In this document: positions 17,285 to 25,994 of the stretch, in pieces
Layout: every line of letters starts with the position of its first letter
Position numbering within the stretch: position 1 is the first letter of the stretch
Assembly (NCBI RefSeq): GCF_019396325.1
Contig: NZ_JAHKRO010000030.1
Coordinates: 17,651 to 81,650, forward strand
Length of the DNA stretch: 64,000 bases
Origin: Nonomuraea ceibae
GTDB lineage: Bacteria > Actinomycetota > Actinomycetes > Streptosporangiales > Streptosporangiaceae
Reading direction: 5' to 3'
The notes under the pieces: model-generated
What the model was told of the DNA's origin: nothing
What the model saw: only the letters and a program-made list of their open reading frames with translations
Database searches by the model: none
Made by a program: the position numbers and the translations under genes

Positions 17285-18395
17285 ACCAGCGGTCCGGCGG
17301 GATCCGTACGGGTTCCGGGAACGTCCTCAGGTGCGCGAGCCGCGGCAGCACGCGCGCCAGGCGGTAGGCGGACGGCGGGGTGGCGAGGGCTCCTGACAGC
17401 CGCCCGGCCGGGCCCGCCGCCGCCTCGGCCCGCTCCGGCTCGCACACCGGGGCGAGCTCGACCGCGTGGTGCACCACGAGCCGCAGCGCCAGGTCCTCGG
17501 CGACCGTCTTGGGGCGCAGGCGTCCCTTCGTGGCCAGCCGGTGGCCGACGTCCTCGACCGTGGCGAGGAAGCGGCGGGTGAAGGCGGCGTCGTAGGCCCC
17601 GGCGTACGGCCACGGCAGCTCGGCCAGGGCCCGCACCCGGTGCGGGCCCAGGTCGGCGAGAGTGCGCACGCGGTGGCCCTCGTCGGCCGGGGCGCCGTCG
17701 CCGAGCGCCGCCGCGTCGTGCCGCAGGCCGTCGGCCAGCGTCCGGGCCGCCCGCACGAAGGCCCCGGCGAGCCGGCGCGCCTCGTGGGCGGGCAGGCCGA
17801 GCCGCCGCACCAGCGCCTGCTCGGCGGGCGCGTGGGCGAGCGCGGACAGCCGCGCCGCCTCCGCCCGGCCCTCGTTGCCGGCGAAGGGCCCCGGCCGATC
17901 CTCGTCGTCGGCTCGTGCCCGGCGGGCGTCGCGGGGCGGCAGGCCCGTCCAGGAGTAGCCGGGATCGTGCGGCGGGTCGAGGCAGGTGCGCGCCCCGGCG
18001 GCCAGCGCCCGCAGGTACGGCTCCAGCGCCCGCCGGTAGTGCGCGTCCCCGTCCGGGTCGCGCCACAGGCCGTACAGGCAGCACGCGCCGGTGCGCCGGT
18101 CCCACGGCTGGACGAGCGACTCCATGACCTCTAGCGCGGTCGTGCGGAGCCGGTCGTCCACGGGGACGGGCAGCCGCGGGAACGACGGGTCGAGGGCCGG
18201 GTCGAGGAGCAGGGCCACCTCGCCGGCGGCGGCCAGGCCCGCCTCGGCGACGTCCGGCAGGATCAGGCTGTCCTCGGCGTGCACCGCCTCCAGGACCTGG
18301 ACCAGCACGGGCAGCGGGTCGGCCAGGCCGTGCAGGTGGTCCTGGACGGCCATCGCCTCGTCGCTGCCGAAGGGGTCGTACCCGTGTCTGCTCAC
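17235..18395 (-). CDS. Uncharacterised 386-aa protein
   Basis: I do not recognise a catalytic domain. The protein is soluble and rich in Ala, Arg and Pro, with no signal peptide. It has short helical stretches such as HEARRLAGAFVRAARTLADG and a C-terminal segment ending in basic Pro/Ala sequence. The probable start is GTG 18395 (VSRHGYDPFGSDEAM). The 3' end overlaps the conservon GTPase gene by 50 bp in convergent orientation. Codon bias supports this strand being coding, because third positions are G/C throughout. Confidence 0.7.
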   Translation of the reverse strand: MSRHGYDPFGSDEAMAVQDHLHGLADPLPVLVQVLEAVHAEDSLILPDVAEAGLAAAGEVALLLDPALDPSFPRLPVPVDDRLRTTALEVMESLVQPWDRRTGACCLYGLWRDPDGDAHYRRALEPYLRALAAGARTCLDPPHDPGYSWTGLPPRDARRARADDEDRPGPFAGNEGRAEAARLSALAHAPAEQALVRRLGLPAHEARRLAGAFVRAARTLADGLRHDAAALGDGAPADEGHRVRTLADLGPHRVRALAELPWPYAGAYDAAFTRRFLATVEDVGHRLATKGRLRPKTVAEDLALRLVVHHAVELAPVCEPERAEAAAGPAGRLSGALATPPSAYRLARVLPRLAHLRTFPEPVRIPPDRWFSPPARPAAGRSASPA

Positions 18396-18470
18396 CCGAC
18401 GATCATGGCGTGGCCGGGGCGGCGGGGGAAGGCGGGCCCGGCGGAGGGGGTGCCGGGCCCGCGGCGGCCG

Positions 18471-20090
18471 TCAGTGGTCGGCGGCCTTCTCCGCCCCCAC
18501 CCCGGTGAGGGAGCGGACCTCGATCTCGGCGTACTTGGCCGCGTTGTACTCCTTGCTCAGGATCGTGCCGAGCCAGCCGCACAGGAAGCCGAGCGGGATC
18601 GAGACGATGCCCGGGTTGCTGAGCGGGAACCAGGCAAAGTCGGCGTCCTTGAACAGGGCGGCCTTGCTGCCGGAGACGACCGGCGAGAAGATCACCAGCA
18701 CCAGGGCGGACAGCAGGCCGCCGTAGATGGCGCTGACGGCGCCGGTCGTGTTGAACCTCTTCCAGAACAGGCTGTAGAGGATCGCCGGCAGGTTGCCCGA
18801 GGCGGCCACGGCGAAGGCCAGGGCGACCAGGAAGGCGACGTTCTGGCTCTGCGCGAGGATGCTCAGGCCGATGGCGACGGCGCCGATGACCAGGGCGGAG
18901 ATCCGGGCCACGACGACCTCCTGCCGCTCGCTGGCCTGGCCGCGCCGGAAGACGTGCGCGTACAGGTCGTGGGCGAAGCTGGAGGAGGAGGCGAGCGTGA
19001 GGCCGGCGACCACCGCGAGGATGGTGGCGAAGGCGACGGCGCCGATGAAGGCCAGCAGCAGCGTGCCGCCGACCGAGCCGAAGATCTCCTCGCCGATCCG
19101 CAGCGCGAGCAGCGGCGCGGCGGTGTTGCCTCCGGGGTCCTGGGCGACGATGGCCTCCCTGCCGACCAGGGCGGCGGCGCCGAAGCCGAGGACGAGCGTG
19201 AGCAGGTAGAACACGCCGATGATGCCGATGCCCCAGAGGACGGACTTGCGGGCGTCCTTGGCGGTGGGGACGGTGTAGAAGCGGATGAGGATGTGCGGCA
19301 GGCCGGCGGTGCCGAGCACGAGGGCGAGGCCGAGGCTGATCAGGTCGATCTTGCCGGCGATGCCCTGCGCCTCGGTGCCGTACTTCAGGCCGGGGATGAG
19401 GAAGCTGTCGGGGTTGGCCTTGGGTCCGCTGGTGGCGGCGGCCTGGCCGAGCAGCGCCGACAGGTTGAAGCCGAACTTGCCCAGCACCAGCACGGTCACC
19501 AGGGCGGCGCCGGTCATCAGCAGCACGGCCTTGACGATCTGGACCCAGGTGGTGCCCTTCATGCCGCCGAAGACCACGTACACGATCATGAGGGCGCCGA
19601 CGGCGACGATCGTCCAGATCTTGCCGGCCTCGGAGGTGATGCCGAGCAGCAGGCCGACCAGGGCGCCCGCGCCGACCATCTGGGCGAGCAGGTAGAAGAT
19701 GCTGACGACGATGGTCGAGACGCCGGCGGCGGTGCGGACGGGTCGCGGGCTCATCCGGAAGGCCAGCACGTCGGCCATGGTGAACTTGCCGGAGTTGCGC
19801 ATGAGCTCGGCCACCAGCAGCAGCGCGACGAGCCACGCCACGAGGAAGCCGATGGAGTACAGGAACCCGTCGTAGCCGGACAGCGCGATGATGCCGGCGA
19901 TGCCGAGGAAGGAGGCGGCGGACATGTAGTCGCCGCCGATGGCCAGGCCGTTCTGCACGCCGCTGAAGGAGCGCCCGCCGGCGTAGTAGTCGGCGGCGGT
20001 CTTGGTCTGGCGGCTGGCCCAGAAGGTGATGCCGAGCGTGGCCGCGACGAAGACGAGGAAGAGGATCGTGGCGAGGGTGGTGGAGCTCAC
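18471..20090 (-). CDS. Solute:sodium symporter, cation/acetate symporter type
   Basis: A 539-aa transporter with about 13 hydrophobic segments. YYAGGRSFSGVQNGLAIGGD and YMSAASFLGIAGII near residues 35-70 are signatures of the ActP/MctC branch of the solute:sodium symporter family, which takes up acetate, pyruvate or propionate. The start is GTG 20090, overlapping the TGA of the DUF485 gene and preceded by GAGGAG. The DUF485-then-symporter order is the standard actP arrangement. The substrate is a short monocarboxylate by family, not shown here. Confidence 0.92.
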   Translation of the reverse strand: MSSTTLATILFLVFVAATLGITFWASRQTKTAADYYAGGRSFSGVQNGLAIGGDYMSAASFLGIAGIIALSGYDGFLYSIGFLVAWLVALLLVAELMRNSGKFTMADVLAFRMSPRPVRTAAGVSTIVVSIFYLLAQMVGAGALVGLLLGITSEAGKIWTIVAVGALMIVYVVFGGMKGTTWVQIVKAVLLMTGAALVTVLVLGKFGFNLSALLGQAAATSGPKANPDSFLIPGLKYGTEAQGIAGKIDLISLGLALVLGTAGLPHILIRFYTVPTAKDARKSVLWGIGIIGVFYLLTLVLGFGAAALVGREAIVAQDPGGNTAAPLLALRIGEEIFGSVGGTLLLAFIGAVAFATILAVVAGLTLASSSSFAHDLYAHVFRRGQASERQEVVVARISALVIGAVAIGLSILAQSQNVAFLVALAFAVAASGNLPAILYSLFWKRFNTTGAVSAIYGGLLSALVLVIFSPVVSGSKAALFKDADFAWFPLSNPGIVSIPLGFLCGWLGTILSKEYNAAKYAEIEVRSLTGVGAEKAADH

Positions 20091-20416
20091 TTGGTCTTCT
20101 CCTCGACCTCGTGGCGGAGCTTGTCGGCGATCGGGTCGAGCTTCTTCCCGGCGTGCCTGGAGTAGGCCCAGGCGATGAGGAACGTCGTCACGAACTGCAG
20201 CAGCCCGAGGATCAGCCCGACGTTGATGTCACCGAGCAGCTTGATGCCCATGAAGTCGCGGGCCCATCCCGACAGCACCACGTACAGCAGGTACCACACC
20301 AGGAAGGCCGCCGTCATGGGGAACGTCCACCGCCTGAAGCGGCTCTTCAGCTCCTGGAACTCGCTGCTCCTCTGCACCTGTTCGTAAACGGACGCGTCAT
20401 GTTCTCTGGTCGTCAC
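20087..20416 (-). CDS. DUF485 small membrane protein, symporter partner
   Basis: A 109-aa protein with two predicted membrane helices (FPMTAAFLVWYLLYVVLSGW and VGLILGLLQFVTTFLIAWAY), the DUF485 pattern. Such proteins accompany ActP-type symporters. I place the start at GTG 20416, downstream of GGAGG; the open frame extends to 20461 but that extension is basic and unconserved-looking. The stop overlaps the symporter GTG, so both are expected in one complex or at least one operon. Confidence 0.87.
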   Translation of the reverse strand: MTTREHDASVYEQVQRSSEFQELKSRFRRWTFPMTAAFLVWYLLYVVLSGWARDFMGIKLLGDINVGLILGLLQFVTTFLIAWAYSRHAGKKLDPIADKLRHEVEEKTK

Positions 20417-20492
20417 GAGACCTCCACTGTGATGCGGATCACGCACAAGGTAAGAGCGCAACCTACCCGCGGTGGAGGGGTCTCGCAGGGCT

Positions 20493-20514
20493 GTTCGGCG
20501 AGCCGCCGCCGAAC
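20493..20514 (-). terminator. Hairpin after the PLP-enzyme gene
   Basis: GTTCGGCG (20493-20500) and CGCCGAAC (20507-20514) form a perfect 8-bp stem with a six-base loop, extendable by two more pairs. It lies between the stop of the downstream-reading minus-strand PLP enzyme and the DUF485 gene, the expected place for a terminator. There is no U tract. Confidence 0.5.
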
Positions 20515-20568
20515 GGCGTTCAGCTGGTCAGGGGTTGCGGTGAATGGTCCCTTATGTACGACGAACGG

Positions 20569-21723
20569 TCAGGCGATTCCGCCCAGCGCGCCGCCCAGGT
20601 CCTCGATCAGCGTGGCGGCGGGCTCCAGGCCGACCGCCAGGCGCACCAGGCCCACCGGGACGCCCATGGTGGCCCGCACGCTCTCCTCGACGGTCAGCGC
20701 GGGCGCGTTGACCAGGCTCTCGAACCCGCCCCACGACACGCCGATCCGGAAGTGCCGCAGCCCGTCGAGGAAGGCGCCCACCTCGGCGCGCGAGTCCGTG
20801 TCCAGCTCCACGCTGAACAGGCTGGAGAAGCCCGACATCTGGCCGCGCGCGACGCCGTGGCCGGGATGCGAGGGCAGGCCGGGGTGGTTGACCCGGCGTA
20901 CGGCCGGATGTCCCTCCAGGTACGCGGCGACCGCCAGGCCGCGCTCCTGGTGCGCGGCCATCCGTACGGGCAGCGTGCGCAGGCCCTTGATCACCCGGGC
21001 GGCGTCGTGCGGCGACATGGCCGCGCCGTACAGCTGGTATTCGGTCAGCGCCAGCGGCCTGATCAGCCGCGCCGGGCCCGCCACCACGCCGCCGACCACG
21101 TCGCTGTGCCCGCCCGCGTACTTCGACAGCGAGTGCACGACCAGGTCCACGCCCTTGGTCAGCGGCTTCTGGAACAGCGGCGTCGACCAGGTGTTGTCCA
21201 TCACGGTGACCAGCCCGTGGCCGCGCGCCCACCCGGCGACGGCCTCCAGGTCGAAGATCTCGTAGCGCATGTAGGAGGGCGACTCGAAGTACAGCAGCCG
21301 GGTGCCGGGCCGCACCGCCTCCTCGCACGCCGCCAGGTCGGCCGCGTGCGTGTGGGTGACGCCGAACTTCTCCAGGTAGCGCAGGAACTGCGTGGTCGGC
21401 CCGTAGACGGCGCCCAGCACCAGCACGTGGTCCCCGGCCGACACCAGCGACGAGATCGCCGCCGAGATCGCGCCCATCCCGGAGCCGAAGCACTTGGCCC
21501 GCTCGGCCCGTTCCAGCGCGGCCAGCTTGCGCTGCAACAGGTCGACGGTCGGGTTGGTGCCCCGCCAGTAGACGTAGCGCTCGTCCTCGTCCCTGATCGC
21601 CGCGCCGAGCTCCGCCATCGAGCCGAAGGTGAACACGCTGTTGCCGAACACCGGCGGGTTGACCGCGCCGAGCTGCCACGGCTCGTCCTCGCCCAGCCGG
21701 GCGCAGATCCACTCGTCATCCAT
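20569..21723 (-). CDS. Cys/Met-metabolism PLP enzyme (cystathionine beta-lyase/gamma-synthase type)
   Basis: A 384-aa fold-type I PLP enzyme of trans-sulfuration. The Schiff-base lysine is in HSLSKYAGGHSD at about Lys201; the cofactor-aspartate region is VMDNTWSTPLFQKPL, with Trp in place of the more usual Tyr in related lyases. PPVFGNSVFTFGS at the N-terminus and YVYWRGTNPTVDLLQRKL are family features. It may be a cystathionine beta-lyase or a related C-S lyase. It lies between two symporter modules on the same strand without overlap, so a link to transport is not shown. Confidence 0.88.
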   Translation of the reverse strand: MDDEWICARLGEDEPWQLGAVNPPVFGNSVFTFGSMAELGAAIRDEDERYVYWRGTNPTVDLLQRKLAALERAERAKCFGSGMGAISAAISSLVSAGDHVLVLGAVYGPTTQFLRYLEKFGVTHTHAADLAACEEAVRPGTRLLYFESPSYMRYEIFDLEAVAGWARGHGLVTVMDNTWSTPLFQKPLTKGVDLVVHSLSKYAGGHSDVVGGVVAGPARLIRPLALTEYQLYGAAMSPHDAARVIKGLRTLPVRMAAHQERGLAVAAYLEGHPAVRRVNHPGLPSHPGHGVARGQMSGFSSLFSVELDTDSRAEVGAFLDGLRHFRIGVSWGGFESLVNAPALTVEESVRATMGVPVGLVRLAVGLEPAATLIEDLGGALGGIA

Positions 21724-21753
21724 GACGGCCCACCCTAGGACAGCGCCCGCCCG

Positions 21754-23238
21754 TCACCCCCGGGGCCGCCAGTCGCCCCGGTCGAGGTCGAGGTTCTCCG
21801 GGGTGTGCAGGCGGACCATCGTCCTGGCCACGCCCAGCGGCACCCGGTCGGGCGTCAGGAACGACACCGACACCATCACCGCGAACGCGATCGGCACCGT
21901 CCACGCGGCGGGCTGGGCCAGCAGGGCGCCCGCCAGGCCCTCGTACGGGCCGCCGGTGATGGTGGCGAGCACGGCCGAGCAGGCCAGGCCGCCGCCGACG
22001 AACAGCCCGGCGAGCGCGCCGGTGGTGGACAGGCGCCGCCACCAGATGCCGAGCACGAGCAGCGGGCAGAACGACGAGGCGGCGACCGCGAACGCCAGCC
22101 CCACCACGTCGGCGACCGGCAGCGCCCGCGCCCACAGCGCCAGCCCGAGCGGCACGGCGACGGCCATGAGCGTGGCGATCCGGAACGAGCGCACGCCGCC
22201 CTTGAGCAGGTCCTGGGCGATCACCCCGGCGACCGACACGGTCAGCCCGGACGAGGTGGACAGGAACGCCGCGAACGCCCCGGCGGTGACCAGCGCCGTC
22301 AGCAGGTCGCCGAGCGTGCCGCCGACCATGCGGGCCGGCAGCGTCAGCACCACGGCGTCGGTGCGGACGAGGTCGGGCGCGTAGATGCGGCCGAGCCAGC
22401 CGTACAGCGCGGGCAGCAGGTAGAAGGCGCCGAGCAGCGACAGCACGACGAGCGTGGTGCGGCGGGCGGCCCGCCCGTCGGGGTTGGTGTAGAAGCGGAC
22501 GAGCACGTGCGGCAGCCCCATCGTGCCCAGGAACGTGGCCAGGATCAGCGAGTACGTCGAGTACAGGGCGTAGTCCTTGGCCCCGGCCAGCGGCACCTGC
22601 CAGACGGCGGCGTCCACCGGGTCGAGCGCCGGGGCGCCGTCGGCCTTCCACGCCAGCAGCAGGAACACCAGCGGCACGGCCAGCGCGGTCAGCTTCAGCC
22701 AGTACTGGAACGCCTGCACGAACGTGATCGAGCGCATGCCGCCCGACAGCACGTTGACCGCGACCACGACGGCCACCAGCAGCCCGCCGGCCCACACCGG
22801 CGCCCCGGTGATCGTGCGCAGCACCAGGCCGGCGCTCTGGAACTGCGGCATCAGGTAGAGCCAGCCGATGAGCACGACGAGCACGCTGGCCGTGCGCCGC
22901 ACCACCATCGACTCCAGCCGCGCCTCGGCGAAGTCGGGCAGCGTGTAGGCGCCGGAGCGGCGCAGCGGCGCGGACACCAGCACGAGCAGCACCAGGTAGC
23001 CGCCGGTCCACCCGACGGGCAGCCACAGCATGTCGACGCCGTAGCTGAGGATGAGCCCGGCCACGCCGAGGAAGGAGGCCGCCGACAGGTACTCGCCGCC
23101 GATCGCGGAGGCGTTCCACAGCGGGCTGACGGTGCGGGAGGCGACGTAGAAGTCGGAGGTGGTGCGCGAGAAGCGGATGCCGAAGGCGCCGATGAGCACG
23201 GCCGCGACCATGACGACGACGACGGCGGCCAGGCTCAT
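21754..23238 (-). CDS. Second solute:sodium symporter (acetate/pyruvate type)
   Basis: A 494-aa transporter paralogous to the one at 18471-20090, sharing the order RTVSPLWNASAIGGEYLSAA and SFLGVAGLI. About 13 membrane segments are visible. ATG 23238 overlaps the stop of the DUF485-like gene (ATGA). It is the last gene of a four-gene operon with a LytS/LytTR pair, so its expression is probably controlled by the linked two-component system; the inducing carboxylate is unknown. The true start is not the longer open frame to 23445, which is basic and repetitive. Confidence 0.91.
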   Translation of the reverse strand: MSLAAVVVVMVAAVLIGAFGIRFSRTTSDFYVASRTVSPLWNASAIGGEYLSAASFLGVAGLILSYGVDMLWLPVGWTGGYLVLLVLVSAPLRRSGAYTLPDFAEARLESMVVRRTASVLVVLIGWLYLMPQFQSAGLVLRTITGAPVWAGGLLVAVVVAVNVLSGGMRSITFVQAFQYWLKLTALAVPLVFLLLAWKADGAPALDPVDAAVWQVPLAGAKDYALYSTYSLILATFLGTMGLPHVLVRFYTNPDGRAARRTTLVVLSLLGAFYLLPALYGWLGRIYAPDLVRTDAVVLTLPARMVGGTLGDLLTALVTAGAFAAFLSTSSGLTVSVAGVIAQDLLKGGVRSFRIATLMAVAVPLGLALWARALPVADVVGLAFAVAASSFCPLLVLGIWWRRLSTTGALAGLFVGGGLACSAVLATITGGPYEGLAGALLAQPAAWTVPIAFAVMVSVSFLTPDRVPLGVARTMVRLHTPENLDLDRGDWRPRG

Positions 23239-23615
23239 GAACGGTCGACCAGGTCGGCGAAGTGGCGTTCGTTGCGCTCGGCCTGCCGGACGTACAGCCA
23301 GGCGCCGATGACGAAGGCGGGGTAGATGAGCCCGGCGAGCACTGCCCACGGGAGCGGGACGCCGAGCAGGTGGGCGTCGCGCAGCTCGGGGATGAGCAGG
23401 AACAGCAGCGGCAGCCCGCCCACGACGCAGCCGAGCACCGTGCACACGAACAGCGCCAGCCGGAACTGGGTGCGCAGCAGCGAGCGCATGTAGACCTCGC
23501 CGAGGTGGGTCTGCTCGTCGATCTCCCGGGTGGCCGGGCGGCGGGGCCGGCGGGCGGCGGCGGTGCGCGGGCTGGTGACGGCGGTGCGCCGGCCCGGCCG
23601 CGGCTCGGGGCTCAC
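23235..23615 (-). CDS. DUF485-like small membrane protein, partner of the second symporter
   Basis: A 126-aa protein: a basic N-terminal 50 residues (PGRRTAVTSPRTAAARRPRR) then two membrane helices (LALFVCTVLGCVVGGLPLLF and WAVLAGLIYPAFVIGAWLYV). The layout matches the symporter-associated small subunit at 20087-20416. GTG 23615 overlaps the LytTR stop codon (GTGA) and its own stop overlaps the symporter ATG, so four genes are chained by overlaps or short gaps. Confidence 0.82.
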   Translation of the reverse strand: MSPEPRPGRRTAVTSPRTAAARRPRRPATREIDEQTHLGEVYMRSLLRTQFRLALFVCTVLGCVVGGLPLLFLLIPELRDAHLLGVPLPWAVLAGLIYPAFVIGAWLYVRQAERNERHFADLVDRS

Positions 23616-24361
23616 TCGTGCCGTCCCTTCCTGGCGCGGCGGACGAGCAGGTCGCGCAGCTCGCGGGTGTGGCGGCGGCTGACGGGCAGCTCGGTGTCGT
23701 GGACGCGGACCGAGCACCGGCCGGAGTCGATGTGCAGCTCCTCGATGTGCTTGACGGCGACCAGGTGGCTGCGGTGCACGCGCACGAACCCGGCCGCCGA
23801 CCAGCGCTCCTCCAGCGTGGCGAGCGGGATGCGCACGAGGTGGCTGCCGGTGGCGGTGTGCAGGCGGGCGTAGTCGCCGTGCGCCTCCACGTAGATCACG
23901 TCGGCGCTGGAGACGAACCGGGTCACGCCGCCCAGCTCGACCGGGATGGTGTCGCTCTCACCGCCGTCGGCGGGCACGTCGGCCGAGACGGCCACCCGCC
24001 TGATCGCCTCGGCCAGGCGCTCCGGCCGCACCGGTTTGAGCAGGTAGTCCTCGGCCTTGATCTCGAACGCGTCGACGGCGTGTTCCTCGTACGCGGTGAC
24101 GAACACCACCCGCGGCGGGTTGGCGAACTGCGACAGCAGCCGGCCGAGCACGACCCCGTCGAGGCCGCGCATCCGGATGTCGAGGAAGACCGCGTCGATG
24201 GGCCTGCCCTCGGCGATCGCCCGGTCCAGCAGCCGCAGCGCCGCCGAGCCGTCCCTGGCGGTCGCCACCTCGCCGATCCGCGGGTCGGCACGCAGCAGGT
24301 ACGACAGGTCTTCCAGGGCGGGAAGCTCGTCGTCGACCGCGAGGACCCGAAGTTGTGCCAT
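23612..24361 (-). CDS. LytTR-family response regulator
   Basis: A 249-aa regulator: receiver domain with acidic pocket VLAVDDE, phospho-acceptor Asp in AVFLDIRMRG near residue 59 and Lys in YLLKPVRP near 104, followed by a LytTR DNA-binding domain (VIYVEAHGDYARLHT, FVRVHRSHLVAVKHI). It is paired with the LytS-like kinase 33 bp upstream. ATG 24361 has no clear ribosome-binding site; a GTG-type or leaderless start is possible. The expected target is its own operon, including the symporter. Confidence 0.93.
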   Translation of the reverse strand: MAQLRVLAVDDELPALEDLSYLLRADPRIGEVATARDGSAALRLLDRAIAEGRPIDAVFLDIRMRGLDGVVLGRLLSQFANPPRVVFVTAYEEHAVDAFEIKAEDYLLKPVRPERLAEAIRRVAVSADVPADGGESDTIPVELGGVTRFVSSADVIYVEAHGDYARLHTATGSHLVRIPLATLEERWSAAGFVRVHRSHLVAVKHIEELHIDSGRCSVRVHDTELPVSRRHTRELRDLLVRRARKGRHE

Positions 24362-24394
24362 AGACAGTGATAAAACCGACAACGAAGATCCAGG

Positions 24395-25573
24395 TCAACG
24401 GGCCGAGACGCCCGGGTGATACTTCGGCAACCTGACGTTGACCTTCGTGCCCGCCCCGCGCCCGGTCTCGACCACCAGCCCGTACTCGTCGCCGTAGACC
24501 TGGCGCAGCCGCTCGTCCACGTTGGCCAGGCCGATCCCGCCGTCGGAGGCGGTCTCCCCGGCCAGGACGCGGCGCAGCCGGTCGGGGTCCATGCCGAGCC
24601 CGTCGTCCTCGACGCTGATGCTGCACTCGGCCCCGGCGTCCTCGGCCACGATGGAGATGCGGCCGACGCCGTCCTTGCTCTCCAGGCCGTGGCGCACGGC
24701 GTTCTCCACGAGCGGCTGCAGGCACAGGAACGGCACCGCCACCGGCAGCACCTCGGGCGCGATGCGCAGCGTGACCTGGAGCTGGTCGCCGAAGCGGGCC
24801 CGCTCCAGGATGAGGTAGCGGTCGATCGAGCGCAGCTCCTCGGCCAGCGTGGTGAACTCGCCGTGCCTGCGGAAGGAGTAGCGGGTGAAGTCGGCGAACT
24901 CCAGCAGCAGCTCGCGGGCCCGCTCCGGGTCGGTGCGGACGAACGAGGCGATCGTCGTCAGCGAGTTGTAGATGAAGTGCGGCGAGATCTGCGCGCGCAG
25001 CGCCCGCACCTCGGCCTCCATGAGCAGCGTGCGCGAACGGTCGAGCTCGGCCAGCTCCAGCTGCGAGTCGACCCAGCCGGCGACCTCCTGGGCGGCCCGG
25101 ACGAGCCCGGCGGAGGCGTGCGTGCCGTAGGCGGTCAGCGCGCCGACGACCCGCTCGTCGGTGGTGAGCGGCACCACGACGGCGTTCCTCACCGGGCATT
25201 CGAGCAGGTCGCAGTCGATCGCCAGGACCTGGGTGCGGCCGTCCTGCAGGGTCGCCCTCGCGTGCTCGAAGGCGTCCTCGGCGTGATGGTCGCCGGCGCC
25301 GTCGTACACGAGCAGGCGCTCGCCGTCGGTGATGGCGAGCGCGGCCGAGCCGAGCAGCTCGCGCAGGTGGCGCGAGGCCCGCTGGGCGCCGTCGACGGTG
25401 AGCCCGGCGCGCAGCGGCGGCCCCGCCAGCGACGCGGTGTGCAACGTCTCGAACGTGGCCCGCTCCGCCGGGCTGGTGCCCAGGTCGCGGCGGCCCCGCA
25501 TGACCCGCCACAGCACGATCGCGGGCACGCCGACGAGCACGGCCACCACGGCGACGCCGACCAGGTATTCCAC
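24395..25573 (-). CDS. LytS-type sensor histidine kinase
   Basis: A 392-aa kinase with one N-terminal membrane helix (residues ~4-22), a GAF-like sensor region and a LytS-type kinase core. The phospho-acceptor motif is QISPHFIYNSLTTIASF near residue 197, the N-box is PLVENAVRHGLE, and GGIGLANVDERL is the G-box. Such kinases often control carboxylate uptake. The sensor has only one membrane helix, so the signal may be cytoplasmic. The start is GTG 25573. The gene begins a minus-strand operon with the response regulator, DUF485-like protein and symporter. Confidence 0.93.
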   Translation of the reverse strand: MEYLVGVAVVAVLVGVPAIVLWRVMRGRRDLGTSPAERATFETLHTASLAGPPLRAGLTVDGAQRASRHLRELLGSAALAITDGERLLVYDGAGDHHAEDAFEHARATLQDGRTQVLAIDCDLLECPVRNAVVVPLTTDERVVGALTAYGTHASAGLVRAAQEVAGWVDSQLELAELDRSRTLLMEAEVRALRAQISPHFIYNSLTTIASFVRTDPERARELLLEFADFTRYSFRRHGEFTTLAEELRSIDRYLILERARFGDQLQVTLRIAPEVLPVAVPFLCLQPLVENAVRHGLESKDGVGRISIVAEDAGAECSISVEDDGLGMDPDRLRRVLAGETASDGGIGLANVDERLRQVYGDEYGLVVETGRGAGTKVNVRLPKYHPGVSAR

Positions 25574-25586
25574 CGTGCGGCCCGGC

Positions 25587-25994
25587 TCAGCCCAGCGCCT
25601 TGGCGATCCGCTCCGCGTAGGAGGCGGCCTCGTCGGCGGAGGAGTAGGTGGTGCGCGGCCAGAAGAAGCCGCGCAGGCCGTCCTTCTTGACCCGGGGCAC
25701 CACGTGCACGTGCAGGTGGGGGACGCTCTGGCTGATCCGGTTGTTCATCGCGACGAACGTGCCGCCCGCCTCCAGGCCCTCCTCCACGGCGCGGGCCATG
25801 CGCTGGACGCTCTCGAAGAACGGCCCCACCCCGGTCAGGTCGGCGAGCGTCTCGGCGTGCACGCGCGGCACCACGAGCACGTGCCCCTTGAACACGGGCC
25901 GGGTGTCGAGAAAGGAGACGGACACCTCGTCGGAGCCGACGATCGTCGCCGGGCGCTCCCCCGCGACGATCTCGCAGAACAGATCGGTGCTCAT
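25587..25994 (-). CDS. HIT-family (histidine triad) protein
   Basis: A 135-aa nucleotide-binding hydrolase of the HIT superfamily. The catalytic triad motif is PHLHVHVVPR at residues ~97-106. The N-terminal FCEIVAGERPATIV and the central GHVLVVPRVHAETL are typical. ATG 25994 overlaps the stop of the DUF1838 gene by ATGA, suggesting co-translation. The substrate (AMP-lysine, AMP-NH2 or similar) is not resolved. Confidence 0.93.
   Translation of the reverse strand: MSTDLFCEIVAGERPATIVGSDEVSVSFLDTRPVFKGHVLVVPRVHAETLADLTGVGPFFESVQRMARAVEEGLEAGGTFVAMNNRISQSVPHLHVHVVPRVKKDGLRGFFWPRTTYSSADEAASYAERIAKALG

Noticed and set aside
23616..23717. N-terminal extension of the DUF485-like protein to 23717
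   Set aside because: The extension is Arg/Pro-rich and overlaps the response regulator gene; GTG 23615 has the expected overlap with that stop codon.
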